Source of the DNA: Staphylococcus sp. IVB6240
Lineage (GTDB): Bacteria > Bacillota > Bacilli > Staphylococcales > Staphylococcaceae
Assembly (NCBI RefSeq): GCF_025558425.1
Contig: NZ_CP094718.1
Location: 1,674,001 to 1,738,000, forward strand
Reading direction: 5' to 3'
Length of the DNA stretch: 64,000 nt
Position 1 is the first letter of the stretch, and the number at the start of each line of letters is the position of its first letter. Position numbers and translations under genes: made by a program. This document shows, one piece after another, positions 52,062 to 61,375 of the stretch. Below the pieces are notes generated by a model. It did no database searches and was not told the DNA's origin. It worked only from the letters and a program-made list of their open reading frames with translations.

Positions 52062-53363
52062 TTATTTCGTAATAATCTCGTGAATCAATGTAGGTGTTTC
52101 TCCATGATCACTAATTGTGATATTATCATATAATTTTTCTTTCACTTGTTCAACATCTTCTTGGTTCGCATAAATGGTTAAGAGTGACTCGCCCTCTTCA
52201 ACTTTGTCACCGACTTTTTTGTTTAATACAAGACCAACAGCTAAGTCAATCGTATCTTCTTTTGTTTGACGACCTGCACCTAACATCATAGACGCAATAC
52301 CAATTTCATTTGCGATCATTTCAGATACAACACCAGATTGTTTTGCTGGTAATTCAAATGTGTATTGTGCTGTTGGTAACTTAGATGGATCATCCACTAC
52401 AGATGCATCGCCACCTTGATTGCTTAAGAACACTTTGAATTTCTCAAGTGCTTTACCATTATTGATCACGCCTTTTAACATTTCGCGTGCTTCATCTAAA
52501 GTCTCAGCTTTTTCAGCTAATACGACCATTTGTGAACCAAGTGTTAAGACTAATTCTGTTAAGTCTTCTGGTCCTTCACCTTTTAATGTGTCAATCGCTT
52601 CTTTTAATTCAAGTGCATTACCAATGGCACGACCAAGTGGTTGACTCATGTCAGAAATAATCGCCATTGTGTTACGGCCAACTTGGTTACCAATTTTTAC
52701 CATAGCATTTGCTAACTGTTCTGCATCTTCAACTGTTTTCATGAATGCACCGTTACCTGTTTTAACATCTAATACAATCGCATCTGCACCGGCAGCAATC
52801 TTCTTACTCATAATAGAAGATGCAATTAACGGAATTGAGTTAACCGTACCTGTTACATCACGTAGCGCATAAATTTTCTTATCCGCAGGTGTTAAGTTAC
52901 CTGTTTGACCGATAACTGCTAGATGATCTTCGTTTACTAACTTAATAAACTCATCTTCAGAAATCTCAACGTGGAAGCCTTCAACTGCTTCTAATTTGTC
53001 AATCGTACCACCTGTGTGACCTAAGCCACGTCCACTCATCTTAGCAACTGGAATATCTAATGCTGCTACTAAAGGTGCAAGTACAAGTGTTGTTGTATCA
53101 CCTACACCACCTGTTGAGTGCTTGTCTACTTTGATACCATTAATATCTGACAGATCAATTTGATCACCTGATTCAACCATTGCCATTGTTAAATCTGCAC
53201 GTTCCTCATCTGTCATATCTTGGAAGAAAATTGCCATTGCTAAACTTGACATTTGATAATCCGGAATATCACCATTCGTATATCCATTCACAAAAAACTT
53301 AATCTCTTCCGTTGTTAAAGCATGTCCGTCTCTTTTTTTTGCGATAATGTCTACCATTCTCAT
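52062..53363 (-). CDS. pdp: Pyrimidine-nucleoside phosphorylase
   Basis: This 433-residue enzyme splits thymidine and uridine with phosphate for salvage. [24 protein letters not shown] is the signature and [21 protein letters not shown] the phosphate/nucleoside part. The ATG at 53363 follows AGGAG by seven bases; an open extension to 53450 runs into repeat sequence and is rejected. In S. aureus deoC lies between pdp and deoD; here deoC is absent and deoD is divergent. Confidence 0.95.
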   Translation of the reverse strand: MRMVDIIAKKRDGHALTTEEIKFFVNGYTNGDIPDYQMSSLAMAIFFQDMTDEERADLTMAMVESGDQIDLSDINGIKVDKHSTGGVGDTTTLVLAPLVAALDIPVAKMSGRGLGHTGGTIDKLEAVEGFHVEISEDEFIKLVNEDHLAVIGQTGNLTPADKKIYALRDVTGTVNSIPLIASSIMSKKIAAGADAIVLDVKTGNGAFMKTVEDAEQLANAMVKIGNQVGRNTMAIISDMSQPLGRAIGNALELKEAIDTLKGEGPEDLTELVLTLGSQMVVLAEKAETLDEAREMLKGVINNGKALEKFKVFLSNQGGDASVVDDPSKLPTAQYTFELPAKQSGVVSEMIANEIGIASMMLGAGRQTKEDTIDLAVGLVLNKKVGDKVEEGESLLTIYANQEDVEQVKEKLYDNITISDHGETPTLIHEIITK

Positions 53364-53402
53364 GATTATTCTCCTCTTCTCTCTTTTACATTTAAACAAG
53401 GT

Positions 53403-53590
53403 TAAGACAAATGTGCATCGTATTTGAACAGAACCATACGACAAACACAATCACATTTGGATTATGTTGGAATCGTGACAGGCCTGTTGAAAATATTACG
53501 CTTAGGAGTCTCATGTATCCAGATTATATAAAGAAGCATTTAGAATTCTGTTCCTTAAACACTGACAATCAGTTTCCTAGAATACAAAAT
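53403..53590 (+). repeat. Interspersed palindromic repeat, degenerate copy F
   Basis: TTTGAACAGAACC, later GCATTTAGAATTCTG and CTTAAACACTGACAATC recall the 44.7 and 48.1 kb copies, and CAGTTTCCTAGAATAC recalls the end of copy A. Another faint start (AAAGTTGTGAATATAGCTC) lies at about 53709. No gene is seen in 53364-53867. Confidence 0.45.
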
Positions 53591-53867
53591 GATTATGTCT
53601 TTTCCTTATTTATTTTGTAAGCCTTTTCTATTCTATTATATCTGATTATATTTCATTTGATAAATATTTCGAGTTGTAAATCGTAAATATTTTGATTAAG
53701 CACCTAACAAAGTTGTGAATATAGCTCTTAGCATTCAATCACATAACTGTCTATGTGTTTCATTCCTTGTTCAATAGACGAATAGTAACTCTAATCGACA
53801 TTTAGGGACAGGTCTGTTATCTTTAAGGTAATCCAATAAAATCAAATTATTCAAGGAGCTGTTTGTT

Positions 53868-54578
53868 ATGACACAAGGTACACCACATATTCAACCAAAC
53901 GGAACAAAAATTGCTAAAACGGTATTAATGCCAGGCGATCCATTACGTGCAAAATATATTGCGGATAACTTCTTAGAAAATGTAGAACAGTTCAATGACG
54001 TGCGTAATATGTTTGGCTACACAGGCACATACAAAGGGAAAGAAGTTTCAGTGATGGGTTCTGGTATGGGGATTCCAAGTATCGGTATCTATTCATATGA
54101 GTTATATAACTTTTTCGATGTAGACACAATTATCCGTATCGGTTCTTGTGGCGCAATGCAAGAAGACATTCAACTTTATGACATCATCATTGCTCAAGGC
54201 GCATCAACAAATTCAAACTTTGTAGATCAATACCAAATTCCAGGCAACTTCGCACCACTTGGTGATTTTGACTTAATCGTTAAAGCGAAAGAAAAAGCGG
54301 ATGCCATTGGTGCACGTACACATGTTGGGAATGTGTTATCTTCAGACACATTCTATAATGCAAATGCTGACTTCAACCAAAAATGGATTGATATGGGTAT
54401 CCTAGGTGTAGAAATGGAATCAGCAGGTCTTTACTTAAATGCGATCAAAGCTGGTAAAAAAGCGTTAGGAATCTTCACAGTTTCTGACCATTTATTACGC
54501 GACGAAGCAACAACACCTGAAGAACGTCAAAACTCATTTACACAAATGATGGAAGTTGCACTTGAAATTGCTGAATAA
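53868..54578 (+). CDS. deoD: Purine nucleoside phosphorylase
   Basis: This 236-residue hexameric phosphorylase splits purine (deoxy)nucleosides. MPGDPLRAKYIADNFLE begins the phosphate site; SVMGSGMGIPSIGIYSYEL is the family signature, and the catalytic Asp lies in FTVSDHLLRDE. AAGGAG precedes the ATG. It has its own promoter and a strong terminator, and is divergent from pdp. Confidence 0.96.
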   Translation: MTQGTPHIQPNGTKIAKTVLMPGDPLRAKYIADNFLENVEQFNDVRNMFGYTGTYKGKEVSVMGSGMGIPSIGIYSYELYNFFDVDTIIRIGSCGAMQEDIQLYDIIIAQGASTNSNFVDQYQIPGNFAPLGDFDLIVKAKEKADAIGARTHVGNVLSSDTFYNANADFNQKWIDMGILGVEMESAGLYLNAIKAGKKALGIFTVSDHLLRDEATTPEERQNSFTQMMEVALEIAE

Positions 54579-54600
54579 TTTATCTTTATAAAAAGCTTAT

Positions 54601-54643
54601 CCCCACAACAATGGTGATTCAACCATGATTGTGGGGAATTTTT
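54601..54643. terminator. Bidirectional terminator between deoD and rbsK
   Basis: CCCCACAA-ATGGT and ACCAT-TTGTGGGG pair, followed by AATTTTTATT. The left flank is A-rich, allowing use by rbsK too. Confidence 0.88.
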
Positions 54644-54644
54644 A

Positions 54645-55532
54645 TTATTTATTCAGTGCTTCATCAACCTCTTCACGTGTCGGAATACCACCTTGTGCAC
54701 CTAATGCTGTTACCGCAAAGCTAGATGCACTATTCGCAAACTGAATTGCTGTTTCAAGTGATTGTCCCTCACTTAGTGCCACCGCAAGCGCGCCATTAAA
54801 TGTATCACCGGCACCTGTCGTATCAACGACTTCACATGGGTAAGCAGGCACTGTTTGTCGTGTCTCATCAAAATACACTGCACCTTCTGCACCCAGTGTT
54901 ACGATAAGTTGATTCGGATGTTGCGCTAATGCATCGTCCATCGATTCATCAAACAGCTGTCGACATTCACTTTCATTGGGTGTTAAATATGCAACTTTAT
55001 CAAGTAACTTCTTATCCAATGGTCGATAAGGCGCCGGATTTAAAATAACTTTCAAACCAAGTAATGCCGCTTCTTCTATCACAGCTTCAACGGTCTCCTC
55101 TGGTATCTCTTGTTGCATCATGATAAAGTCACCTGGTTCAAATTGTTGTAATATCGGTAATACCACTTCAGGCAGAATCGTATTATTCGCCGCAGGTACA
55201 ACAATGATACGATTATCTTGCTCAAATAACGTAATATGAGCCGTTCCAGAATGTTCCCCTTCAACCGTTTGCATATATTGTGTATTGACGCAATGTTGCT
55301 GTAAGTTATCCAATATTTGTTTGCCAAAGGCGTCGTCTCCTACAGCTCCAATCATATAGACATCTTGATCACGCTTTAATCGGGCAGCAGATACTGCTTG
55401 ATTCGCGCCTTTTCCACCAGGCGCCATCAATAAATTTTCTCCTAATACAGTTTCTCCTTGTTCTGGTATCATTTGCGTTTGAACCGTTAAATCCATAGAC
55501 GCACTCCCAATGATAATAATCTTATGTGCCAT
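54645..55532 (-). CDS. rbsK: Ribokinase
   Basis: This 295-residue PfkB-family kinase phosphorylates ribose or deoxyribose-type sugars. N-terminal GSASMDLTVQT, sugar-binding APGGKGANQAVSAARL and catalytic DTTGAGDTFNGALAVAL are present, and NESE for metal. RbsK is preferred over other PfkB kinases on motif match. No rbs transport genes are adjacent. It follows the DCC gene by 15 bases. Confidence 0.88.
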   Translation of the reverse strand: MAHKIIIIGSASMDLTVQTQMIPEQGETVLGENLLMAPGGKGANQAVSAARLKRDQDVYMIGAVGDDAFGKQILDNLQQHCVNTQYMQTVEGEHSGTAHITLFEQDNRIIVVPAANNTILPEVVLPILQQFEPGDFIMMQQEIPEETVEAVIEEAALLGLKVILNPAPYRPLDKKLLDKVAYLTPNESECRQLFDESMDDALAQHPNQLIVTLGAEGAVYFDETRQTVPAYPCEVVDTTGAGDTFNGALAVALSEGQSLETAIQFANSASSFAVTALGAQGGIPTREEVDEALNK

Positions 55533-55547
55533 TCTGCTTCTTCCTCA

Positions 55548-55931
55548 CTATTCTATGAAAAATGTTTTTTCTTCTTCAGTTGGTGTTGCCCATGTCGTTG
55601 ACCATAACTTGTCTCGATTACTCGCAAAGGTACGATACCCTAAGTTACGAAGCGGTTTCGGGACACTCCATAATAAAAGTGCGAGCCATTTATAGCCACC
55701 TAATGCACGTAACATATGGACGATCGCTGTTGATTCAAAAGTGAGTTCTTCTCCACGTTGTAATACGACACTGTTTCTTGTCGTAACACCTACATGTTTC
55801 CCTTCTAATCCTTGACCAACATTACCTTTAAGCGGTGCAAATTGATAACTACGTGGTAATCCATGTCGAATAAGCCATATCGCATAGTTATAACAATAAA
55901 CACACTGATGATCATAATAAATAATTGGCAT
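55548..55931 (-). CDS. DCC-family thiol-disulfide protein (DUF393)
   Basis: This 127-residue protein has the N-terminal DxxCxxC motif of the family (DHQCVYC, C10 and C13) and the usual length. DCC proteins are predicted thiol-disulfide oxidoreductases; targets are unknown. The ATG at 55931 follows GAGGTG by six bases; an open extension to 56009 is rejected. It is upstream of rbsK, likely in one transcript. Confidence 0.85.
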   Translation of the reverse strand: MPIIYYDHQCVYCYNYAIWLIRHGLPRSYQFAPLKGNVGQGLEGKHVGVTTRNSVVLQRGEELTFESTAIVHMLRALGGYKWLALLLWSVPKPLRNLGYRTFASNRDKLWSTTWATPTEEEKTFFIE

Positions 55932-56000
55932 CTTTATCACCTCATCTTCATTGTAACGTTTCAGATACAGGATAGAAATTGATAGCACTTGAAAAGAAAA

Positions 56001-56090
56001 AGTAGACAAGGTTAAGTTAAAAATCCAACCCTAAGACCCCCTATTTGAGTTCCTAAAATACAGATTGAACATAACGCAACCTTATCTACT
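56001..56090 (-). terminator. Possible terminator after nhaC
   Basis: AGTAGATAAGGTT and AACCTTGTCTACT (minus strand) pair with one G-U across a loop of 64 bases, followed by TTTTTCTTTTC. The long loop makes this less certain. Confidence 0.5.
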
Positions 56091-56097
56091 TTATATG

Positions 56098-57525
56098 TTA
56101 TTCTACGGCTTGTTGCTGTTGGAAATAAGCCTTTTCTTCTTTTGTTAATTGAATAATCTTGAAGCCAATAAAGCCATAAATAATTGAAATGATAGGTACA
56201 ACATAATTTAAAATGGCAAATGGTGCATACTCTATCACATGAACATTTAATGTTGTTAAAATAAACACACCACATGTATTCCAAGGTACAAAGACAGATG
56301 TTAACGTTCCACCATCTTCAAGTGCACGAGATAAGTTTTTCGGATGTAATCCCTTGTCTATAAATGTTGAAACATACATACGTGATGGTACGATAATCGA
56401 AATATATTGCTCTGAACATGACAAGTTTGTTCCAAAACATGAAACAATAACAGAGGCAATCAATGTACCTGTATTCTTTGCAAACTTCAAAATAACAGCA
56501 ATCAATGCTTTTAACATACCTGAATATTCTAGAAGTCCACCGAATGTCATAGCAACGAGTGTCAATGATATTGTGTAGAACATAGACTCTAAACCACCAC
56601 GGTTGAATAACTCATCAATCGTATCGTTACCAGACTCTAAAACATAACCCGTTTGCAATGATTGTACTGCTGTTGCTAATGAATCACCTTGCACAAATAT
56701 TTGTGTAAAGAAGCCAAGAATGACACCTAATACGATAGCTGGAATCGCAGGTACTTTCATCGCAACTGCAATGATGACAATTAATGGTACAACTAATAAC
56801 CATGGTGTGATTAAAAATGAGTCATTAATCGCATTCATAATGGTATCAATACGCCCTTGATTTAAGTGATCACTGCCGTACATTTGTCCTAATATAAAAA
56901 AGGCAATTAAACTAATGACCAGTCCAGGAATCGTTGTATAAAACATATGCTTGATATGATCGAATAAATCGACATTGGTTAATCCGGAAGCTAAGTTCGT
57001 TGTATCAGACAACGGACTCATCTTATCACCGAAATATGACCCCGAAATAACAGCACCTGCTACCATACCTGGTGATAATCCCATACTGATACCAATCCCC
57101 ATCGAAGCAACCCCTACTGTTGCCATTGTTGACCATGAACTACCGATAGCTAATGCGACGATACCACAGATTACAACAACAACTGCTAAGAAATAGGTTG
57201 GCGAAATCAGCTTAAGACCGTAATAAATCATAGCAGCAACAATACCACTGCCTATCCAAGCACCAATAATTAAACCGACAAGCATGATGATGACCACGGC
57301 CGGCAAAGCGTGTTTGATTCCCTTATACATCATCTCTTCCACTTCATCCCATTCATAACCGTGACACATCGTAATAATGATCGCCACCATTGTTCCGATA
57401 AGTAATGGAATGTGTGGTGCCTGCTCTAGCTTAACGACTGTAAACAGCATGGCACCAATCATGATGCCGAGTGTTAATAATGCATACCAAACATTAATAT
57501 CTCTCTTAATGCGTTGTTTATTCAT
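56098..57525 (-). CDS. nhaC: NhaC-family Na+/H+ antiporter
   Basis: This 475-residue membrane antiporter of the NhaC family exchanges sodium for protons, or possibly malate/lactate as in related MleN. About 11 hydrophobic segments occur, with AIGSSWSTMATVGVASMGIG, SGSYFGDKMSPLSDTTNLASGL and LEDGGTLTSVFVPWNTCG as family blocks. I use the ATG at 57525; a TTG six bases earlier is spaced better from GAGAGG and could be the start. A cre site lies just upstream. Confidence 0.88.
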   Translation of the reverse strand: MNKQRIKRDINVWYALLTLGIMIGAMLFTVVKLEQAPHIPLLIGTMVAIIITMCHGYEWDEVEEMMYKGIKHALPAVVIIMLVGLIIGAWIGSGIVAAMIYYGLKLISPTYFLAVVVVICGIVALAIGSSWSTMATVGVASMGIGISMGLSPGMVAGAVISGSYFGDKMSPLSDTTNLASGLTNVDLFDHIKHMFYTTIPGLVISLIAFFILGQMYGSDHLNQGRIDTIMNAINDSFLITPWLLVVPLIVIIAVAMKVPAIPAIVLGVILGFFTQIFVQGDSLATAVQSLQTGYVLESGNDTIDELFNRGGLESMFYTISLTLVAMTFGGLLEYSGMLKALIAVILKFAKNTGTLIASVIVSCFGTNLSCSEQYISIIVPSRMYVSTFIDKGLHPKNLSRALEDGGTLTSVFVPWNTCGVFILTTLNVHVIEYAPFAILNYVVPIISIIYGFIGFKIIQLTKEEKAYFQQQQAVE

Positions 57526-57556
57526 ATTCAATTTTAACCTCTCCCCTTCACTTAAA

Positions 57557-57571
57557 ATGTAAGCGATTACA
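57557..57571. promoter_or_regulatory. Catabolite-responsive element before nhaC
   Basis: ATGTAAGCGATTACA matches the CcpA consensus at all constrained positions. It lies about 30 bases before the nhaC start, probably within the leader or promoter. Confidence 0.8.
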
Positions 57572-57636
57572 AATATCATACTATGACTCTAATTGACCCG
57601 CAAGAATTTTTTGAATATTTTTAATCAATGTATAAA

Positions 57637-57677
57637 AAAGAAGTGACGCTTGATCACTCAAAAAACGCCACTTCTAT
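57637..57677 (-). terminator. Terminator after the EVE-domain gene
   Basis: AGAAGTG-CG and CG-CACTTCT pair, followed by six T on the minus strand. Confidence 0.85.
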
Positions 57678-57687
57678 ATGTCTGCTA

Positions 57688-59052
57688 TTATTTTTTGGCT
57701 TGAATAATACGTGTGTATTTTAGCATTTGTGTCGAATATTTTTCTTTTACTTCTTGCGGTGTTAAATAAGTCACGCCCACGATATGCCAGTTTGGGTTGA
57801 AGCGGTAGAATGAATCTTTCTCACGACTCCATTTCACCATACTGCCATCTTTTTGATAACGTGGTAATGTCATTTCATAACCTTCTAATACATTGATGAA
57901 CGTCTGGAATATATCCGGATCAATACGTTCAAATTGATCAATCACCAAATATTGACGATCCGTCTTCGGCATCAATTCCGTAATAAATCCTTCACGATAA
58001 TAGAGTGCACCCGCTTCATTCGGTAAATATCTACCGTATAACATTTCTTCCATAAAGTCAGGATGTCCCACCGTCATGACAGGGGTCGCATTTGCTTTCT
58101 CAACAAGTGATGCTGCCGCTTTTAGTCCTTCAGCCTTGTCGTCAGCTAATAATAGAATAAACGGCTTTACATCTTCTTCCTTAGGCAATTCATAGTCTGA
58201 TTTCACTGCCTCAAATTGTCCTTTTAAGCCATCATTCTCACTCATTTCCATCATCGCATGATACTGCGTTGGTGTTAAGCTTGCAATGGCTTGCTTAGCA
58301 TTCTCTTGTAAGAAATACAGATTTTTAAGTTTTGGATGCTTATTCAATGTCATCAAACTGATTGGATGAATATCTTCTAAATAACGTATTTCAATAGCTG
58401 TACTATTTGTTCTACCCGCTTCAGGTGGACGCGTATGTATATGATGTGACACTTCTGCACGCCCTACAATAGATTGATTCATATACTTATTATAAATAAT
58501 GATTTGGTCACCAATCTCAAGTTGCGTATAGTGGTGGTATCCATTGCGTTTAATTCCATTACGTGTATGCGTATAAATGGTATATGTTGCTTCAGGTTCA
58601 AACGTATCCGTCTCAGCCATAAAGAAATATCGTGGAATCGTAACATCACCTGTGCCAAGTCCTTTAATGAGTTCGAACTCATCATATGATATTTTATTAA
58701 AAAGCGTTTCTTTCATATTATTCATGCGAAATTCTAACGCTTCACTACGTTTTAAATATTCTGTCGTGAGTGGTTTAAATGTCTCGTTAAACTTGAACTG
58801 TACATGAATCTTATTTTGCGCACCCGTTGTGACACTTGTGATTTCACCCCAACCAAGCAATCCAGCGTCTGTTTGTACTTGATAAAAAATCACTTTATCT
58901 CCTACTTGTGCTTGTTTAAACGCACGAAACCCTTGAGTCGGGTTAAATTGTGCCCCTGATTCAAAGACAGTCGTCTGTCCTACTAACGGTTCATTGTGAT
59001 TCCATCTGTTATAACCACAATTTAGCCAAAAGTAATTTGTTTCTGCAGCCAT
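57688..59052 (-). CDS. EVE-EVE protein with degenerate McrB-like AAA domain
   Basis: This 454-residue protein has three parts. Residues about 6-131 look like an EVE domain (NYFWLNCGYNRWNH, VGDKVIFYQVQTDAGLLGWGEI). Residues about 140-255 look like a second one (PRYFFMAETD, IGDQIIIYNKYMNQSIVGRAEV). Residues about 296-440 follow the McrB AAA pattern: HPDFMEEMLYGRYLP, GALYYREGFITEL, Walker-B-like YLVIDQFERIDPDIF and sensor-like WHIVGVTYLTPQEV. The Walker A place reads FILLLADDKAEGLK without GxxGxGKT, and the Walker B Glu is Gln. No McrC lies nearby. EVE domains bind modified bases; a sensor or scaffold role is inferred. Confidence 0.72.
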   Translation of the reverse strand: MAAETNYFWLNCGYNRWNHNEPLVGQTTVFESGAQFNPTQGFRAFKQAQVGDKVIFYQVQTDAGLLGWGEITSVTTGAQNKIHVQFKFNETFKPLTTEYLKRSEALEFRMNNMKETLFNKISYDEFELIKGLGTGDVTIPRYFFMAETDTFEPEATYTIYTHTRNGIKRNGYHHYTQLEIGDQIIIYNKYMNQSIVGRAEVSHHIHTRPPEAGRTNSTAIEIRYLEDIHPISLMTLNKHPKLKNLYFLQENAKQAIASLTPTQYHAMMEMSENDGLKGQFEAVKSDYELPKEEDVKPFILLLADDKAEGLKAAASLVEKANATPVMTVGHPDFMEEMLYGRYLPNEAGALYYREGFITELMPKTDRQYLVIDQFERIDPDIFQTFINVLEGYEMTLPRYQKDGSMVKWSREKDSFYRFNPNWHIVGVTYLTPQEVKEKYSTQMLKYTRIIQAKK

Positions 59053-59180
59053 GGCATATGATTCTCCTTCATCATATATTTATCTTGTTCATTATAAGTG
59101 TTTATTAATTAACAAACAACCGCTTTTCAAAAGGTACAAGACAGAAATCAATATCTTTTATGTCTATCCTTTGATCATAT

Positions 59181-59414
59181 TTATCCAAGAATTTGGATCA
59201 ATCCTGCAATTACTGGGAAAATATTAATTAATACACCGCCCAATTTCAGCATATGACTAATATCTGGGTTCGGTAATATCCATAAAGTGGCAATAATCCC
59301 TATCATCCCAATAATGACTGGAAAGACTAATGATGGAAATAATGCCACATTAAAAAAGATACATGCACCTGATAAAATACCACATACAAGCGCAATATAT
59401 AAGCCAATTTTCAA
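59181..59414 (-). CDS. Small membrane protein
   Basis: This 77-residue protein has three hydrophobic stretches (about residues 3-22, 26-46 and 57-76) with few charges. The family is not recognised. GGAGG precedes the ATG at 59414. It lies 36 bases after the GntR gene on the same strand, so it may share its transcript, and 128 bases before the EVE-domain gene. Confidence 0.65.
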   Translation of the reverse strand: MKIGLYIALVCGILSGACIFFNVALFPSLVFPVIIGMIGIIATLWILPNPDISHMLKLGGVLINIFPVIAGLIQILG

Positions 59415-59450
59415 AAAATGACCTCCCTTAAAACCTATCTATTCAATACT

Positions 59451-60149
59451 TTAATCTACTATATAATGTTCTATCAGTGTTTGACGAACTTCTGCAAGAT
59501 GAGAAGCCATATTTTCCATGGCGCTATCACCATCTTGATGCTCAATTGCTTCTAGAATAGCTGTGTGCTCTTGAAATAATCGCGTCATCGTCTTTTGTCG
59601 ACTATACAAGTAGATATGTCGAGTCCCCTTCATCGTTTGTTGGATTAAATCAGAAATATTATGCAATAACTCATACAACAATTGATTATCTGCTGCCTTA
59701 GCAACTAATAGATGAAAACGTAAGTCCGCTTCTTCACCTGATTCACCAGCATGTATCGCGTTTTTCATATCATCCAATGCCTGTTGCATCTCTTTCAACA
59801 TCACATCAGTACGTCGTTCAGCCGCACACTTTGCTGTAGACAACTCAACCACTTCGCGTAGCTCTAAAATTTCTTTAACCCTTTTAGGTGTCAATGATTG
59901 GTTAATAAAATCAAATAGCTGAGGTGTTTTCTGCTTAACAAACGTGCCATAACCGTGTTTCATCTCTATTAAACCAATAATTCGTAATGCATTTAAGGCC
60001 TCACGTACAGACGCATTACTCACACCAAAATCTTCTGCCAATTTTTGAATGGAAGGTAAACGTTCCCCTTCTTTTAACACACCACTCTCTATTTGTTCAA
60101 TCAATCTATTTGCAATTTCCTCATAAATTTTAGGGCGCGATATTTTCAT
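59451..60149 (-). CDS. GntR-family regulator (FadR/FCD type)
   Basis: This 232-residue repressor has a winged helix at the N-terminus (KLAEDFGVSNASVREALNALRIIGLIEMKHGYGTFV, residues about 31-67) and a helical FCD effector domain with the metal-binding pattern (RFHLLVAKAADN and EHTAILEAIEHQDGDSAMENMASHL). FCD regulators answer to carboxylates such as lactate or gluconate; the ligand here is unknown. The ATG at 60149 follows GGAGG. No catabolic operon adjoins it. Confidence 0.88.
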   Translation of the reverse strand: MKISRPKIYEEIANRLIEQIESGVLKEGERLPSIQKLAEDFGVSNASVREALNALRIIGLIEMKHGYGTFVKQKTPQLFDFINQSLTPKRVKEILELREVVELSTAKCAAERRTDVMLKEMQQALDDMKNAIHAGESGEEADLRFHLLVAKAADNQLLYELLHNISDLIQQTMKGTRHIYLYSRQKTMTRLFQEHTAILEAIEHQDGDSAMENMASHLAEVRQTLIEHYIVD

Positions 60150-60277
60150 CGTTATCCTCCTCATAACAATCTCTTTAAATGTAATGGATGAGAAAGTAGC
60201 ACAGCCATGTGACGACCTCTCAATTTAAAGTTATGTATCAAAATTAAAGTTATTTCTTATCCGTTGTTAAAAATTTT

Positions 60278-60297
60278 ATTTGTCATGGTACACAAAT
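60278..60297. promoter_or_regulatory. Inverted repeat upstream of the GntR gene
   Basis: ATTTGT and ACAAAT flank an eight-base centre, resembling in outline a GntR-family operator. It lies about 130 bases before the GntR start. The rest of 60150-60454 shows no gene. Confidence 0.35.
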
Positions 60298-60454
60298 AGA
60301 TTTCTTACTATTGTTATAACATAATTAGACTATCTGTGCGATAAAACCTCTTAGCCAAAAAATTTAATCATAACATATGATCATTTACCATATTGATTTG
60401 CAAATAGCTGCTTTTTTGATAAGGTGGAGTATATGTCGAAAGGAGTGCTCACTT

Positions 60455-61321
60455 TTGTTTAAGTTTTTAACTTTATTTTTAGAACATACAAAATCACAGC
60501 GCAAAAAATTATACAGCATGAATTTAATCAATTTCTTATTGATGTTACTACTATTAAGTGTATCAGCACTTCCATTGGGGCTCATTTTTAACTTATGGGC
60601 AGTATCCCTATTTACCGGACAAGGCAATATGACTAAGCTTATTTTAGTGACGCTTAGTGCACTCGTCTTAATCGTATTGATTTTCTTAATGATTACTTTC
60701 CCACTTTTCACAGGAAGTATTCGCTCAATCTATCGTGCGATCACTGAGCAAGCATCCCTTAAATGGTCAACATTATTTGAGACTTTCAAAGGGAAAGTGT
60801 GGCGTAAAAGCCTTTTAGTAGGATTAATGACATGTCTATTCTTAGTTGTGTTTGTTGTGATTGACTACTTCATCTCAATGGGATTACGTCAATTATTCGG
60901 GTCATTTGTATCCAATGATTTTTCTCAGATGATGGCATTATTCATTATTGCGATTATTTCTAGTATTTACACACTATTTATTGCAATATTTATGATTAAT
61001 TTTATTACCGCATTTATTAAAAATCCGGAAGCAAAAATCCGCGATAATATGAAAACAGCATGGCATGGCATTAAAAATGGACAAAAAACATTTTTACCAT
61101 TCTTAATCGGACTCTTCTTGCTAAACCTTATTCTACTTATTTTTGCAGGTCCGGTTTATTACGGTATTCAAATGAGCCAAGCACATATTTCTCAAAATGT
61201 TGCTGGTGTGATTACTGTTATTGTCAGTGTGATATTCTTCTTTATCCGTTATACGATCTACTTTATGATTTTTGGTACAATCGTGACGTATTTTCATCGC
61301 CAAGGTCGTAAAAACGGATAA
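60455..61321 (+). CDS. Multi-pass membrane protein (DUF975-like)
   Basis: This 288-residue protein has about six hydrophobic segments and loop patterns (FTGSIRSIYRAI, GKVWRKSLLVGL) like DUF975/YciC-type integral membrane proteins; the family call is loose. The start is a TTG at 60455, nine bases after AAAGGAG, because upstream in-frame codons have no ribosome site and the first ATG after the SD is out of frame. It ends at a terminator, opposite the Cof gene. Confidence 0.72.
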   Translation: MFKFLTLFLEHTKSQRKKLYSMNLINFLLMLLLLSVSALPLGLIFNLWAVSLFTGQGNMTKLILVTLSALVLIVLIFLMITFPLFTGSIRSIYRAITEQASLKWSTLFETFKGKVWRKSLLVGLMTCLFLVVFVVIDYFISMGLRQLFGSFVSNDFSQMMALFIIAIISSIYTLFIAIFMINFITAFIKNPEAKIRDNMKTAWHGIKNGQKTFLPFLIGLFLLNLILLIFAGPVYYGIQMSQAHISQNVAGVITVIVSVIFFFIRYTIYFMIFGTIVTYFHRQGRKNG

Positions 61322-61333
61322 GTTCATATAATT

Positions 61334-61374
61334 AAACGTAAGTGACGTTATTTTAAACGCACTTACGTTTTTTT
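61334..61374. terminator. Bidirectional terminator before the Cof gene
   Basis: AAACGTAAGTG and CACTTACGTTT pair around a 15-base loop, followed by TTTT. Confidence 0.88.
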
Positions 61375-61375
61375 G

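Noticed and set aside
53411..53620. Plus-strand frame upstream of pdp
   Set aside because: Falls in degenerate repeat sequence with no SD.
56012..56284. Minus-strand Cys-rich frame over the nhaC 3' end
   Set aside because: Shadow of nhaC in another frame.
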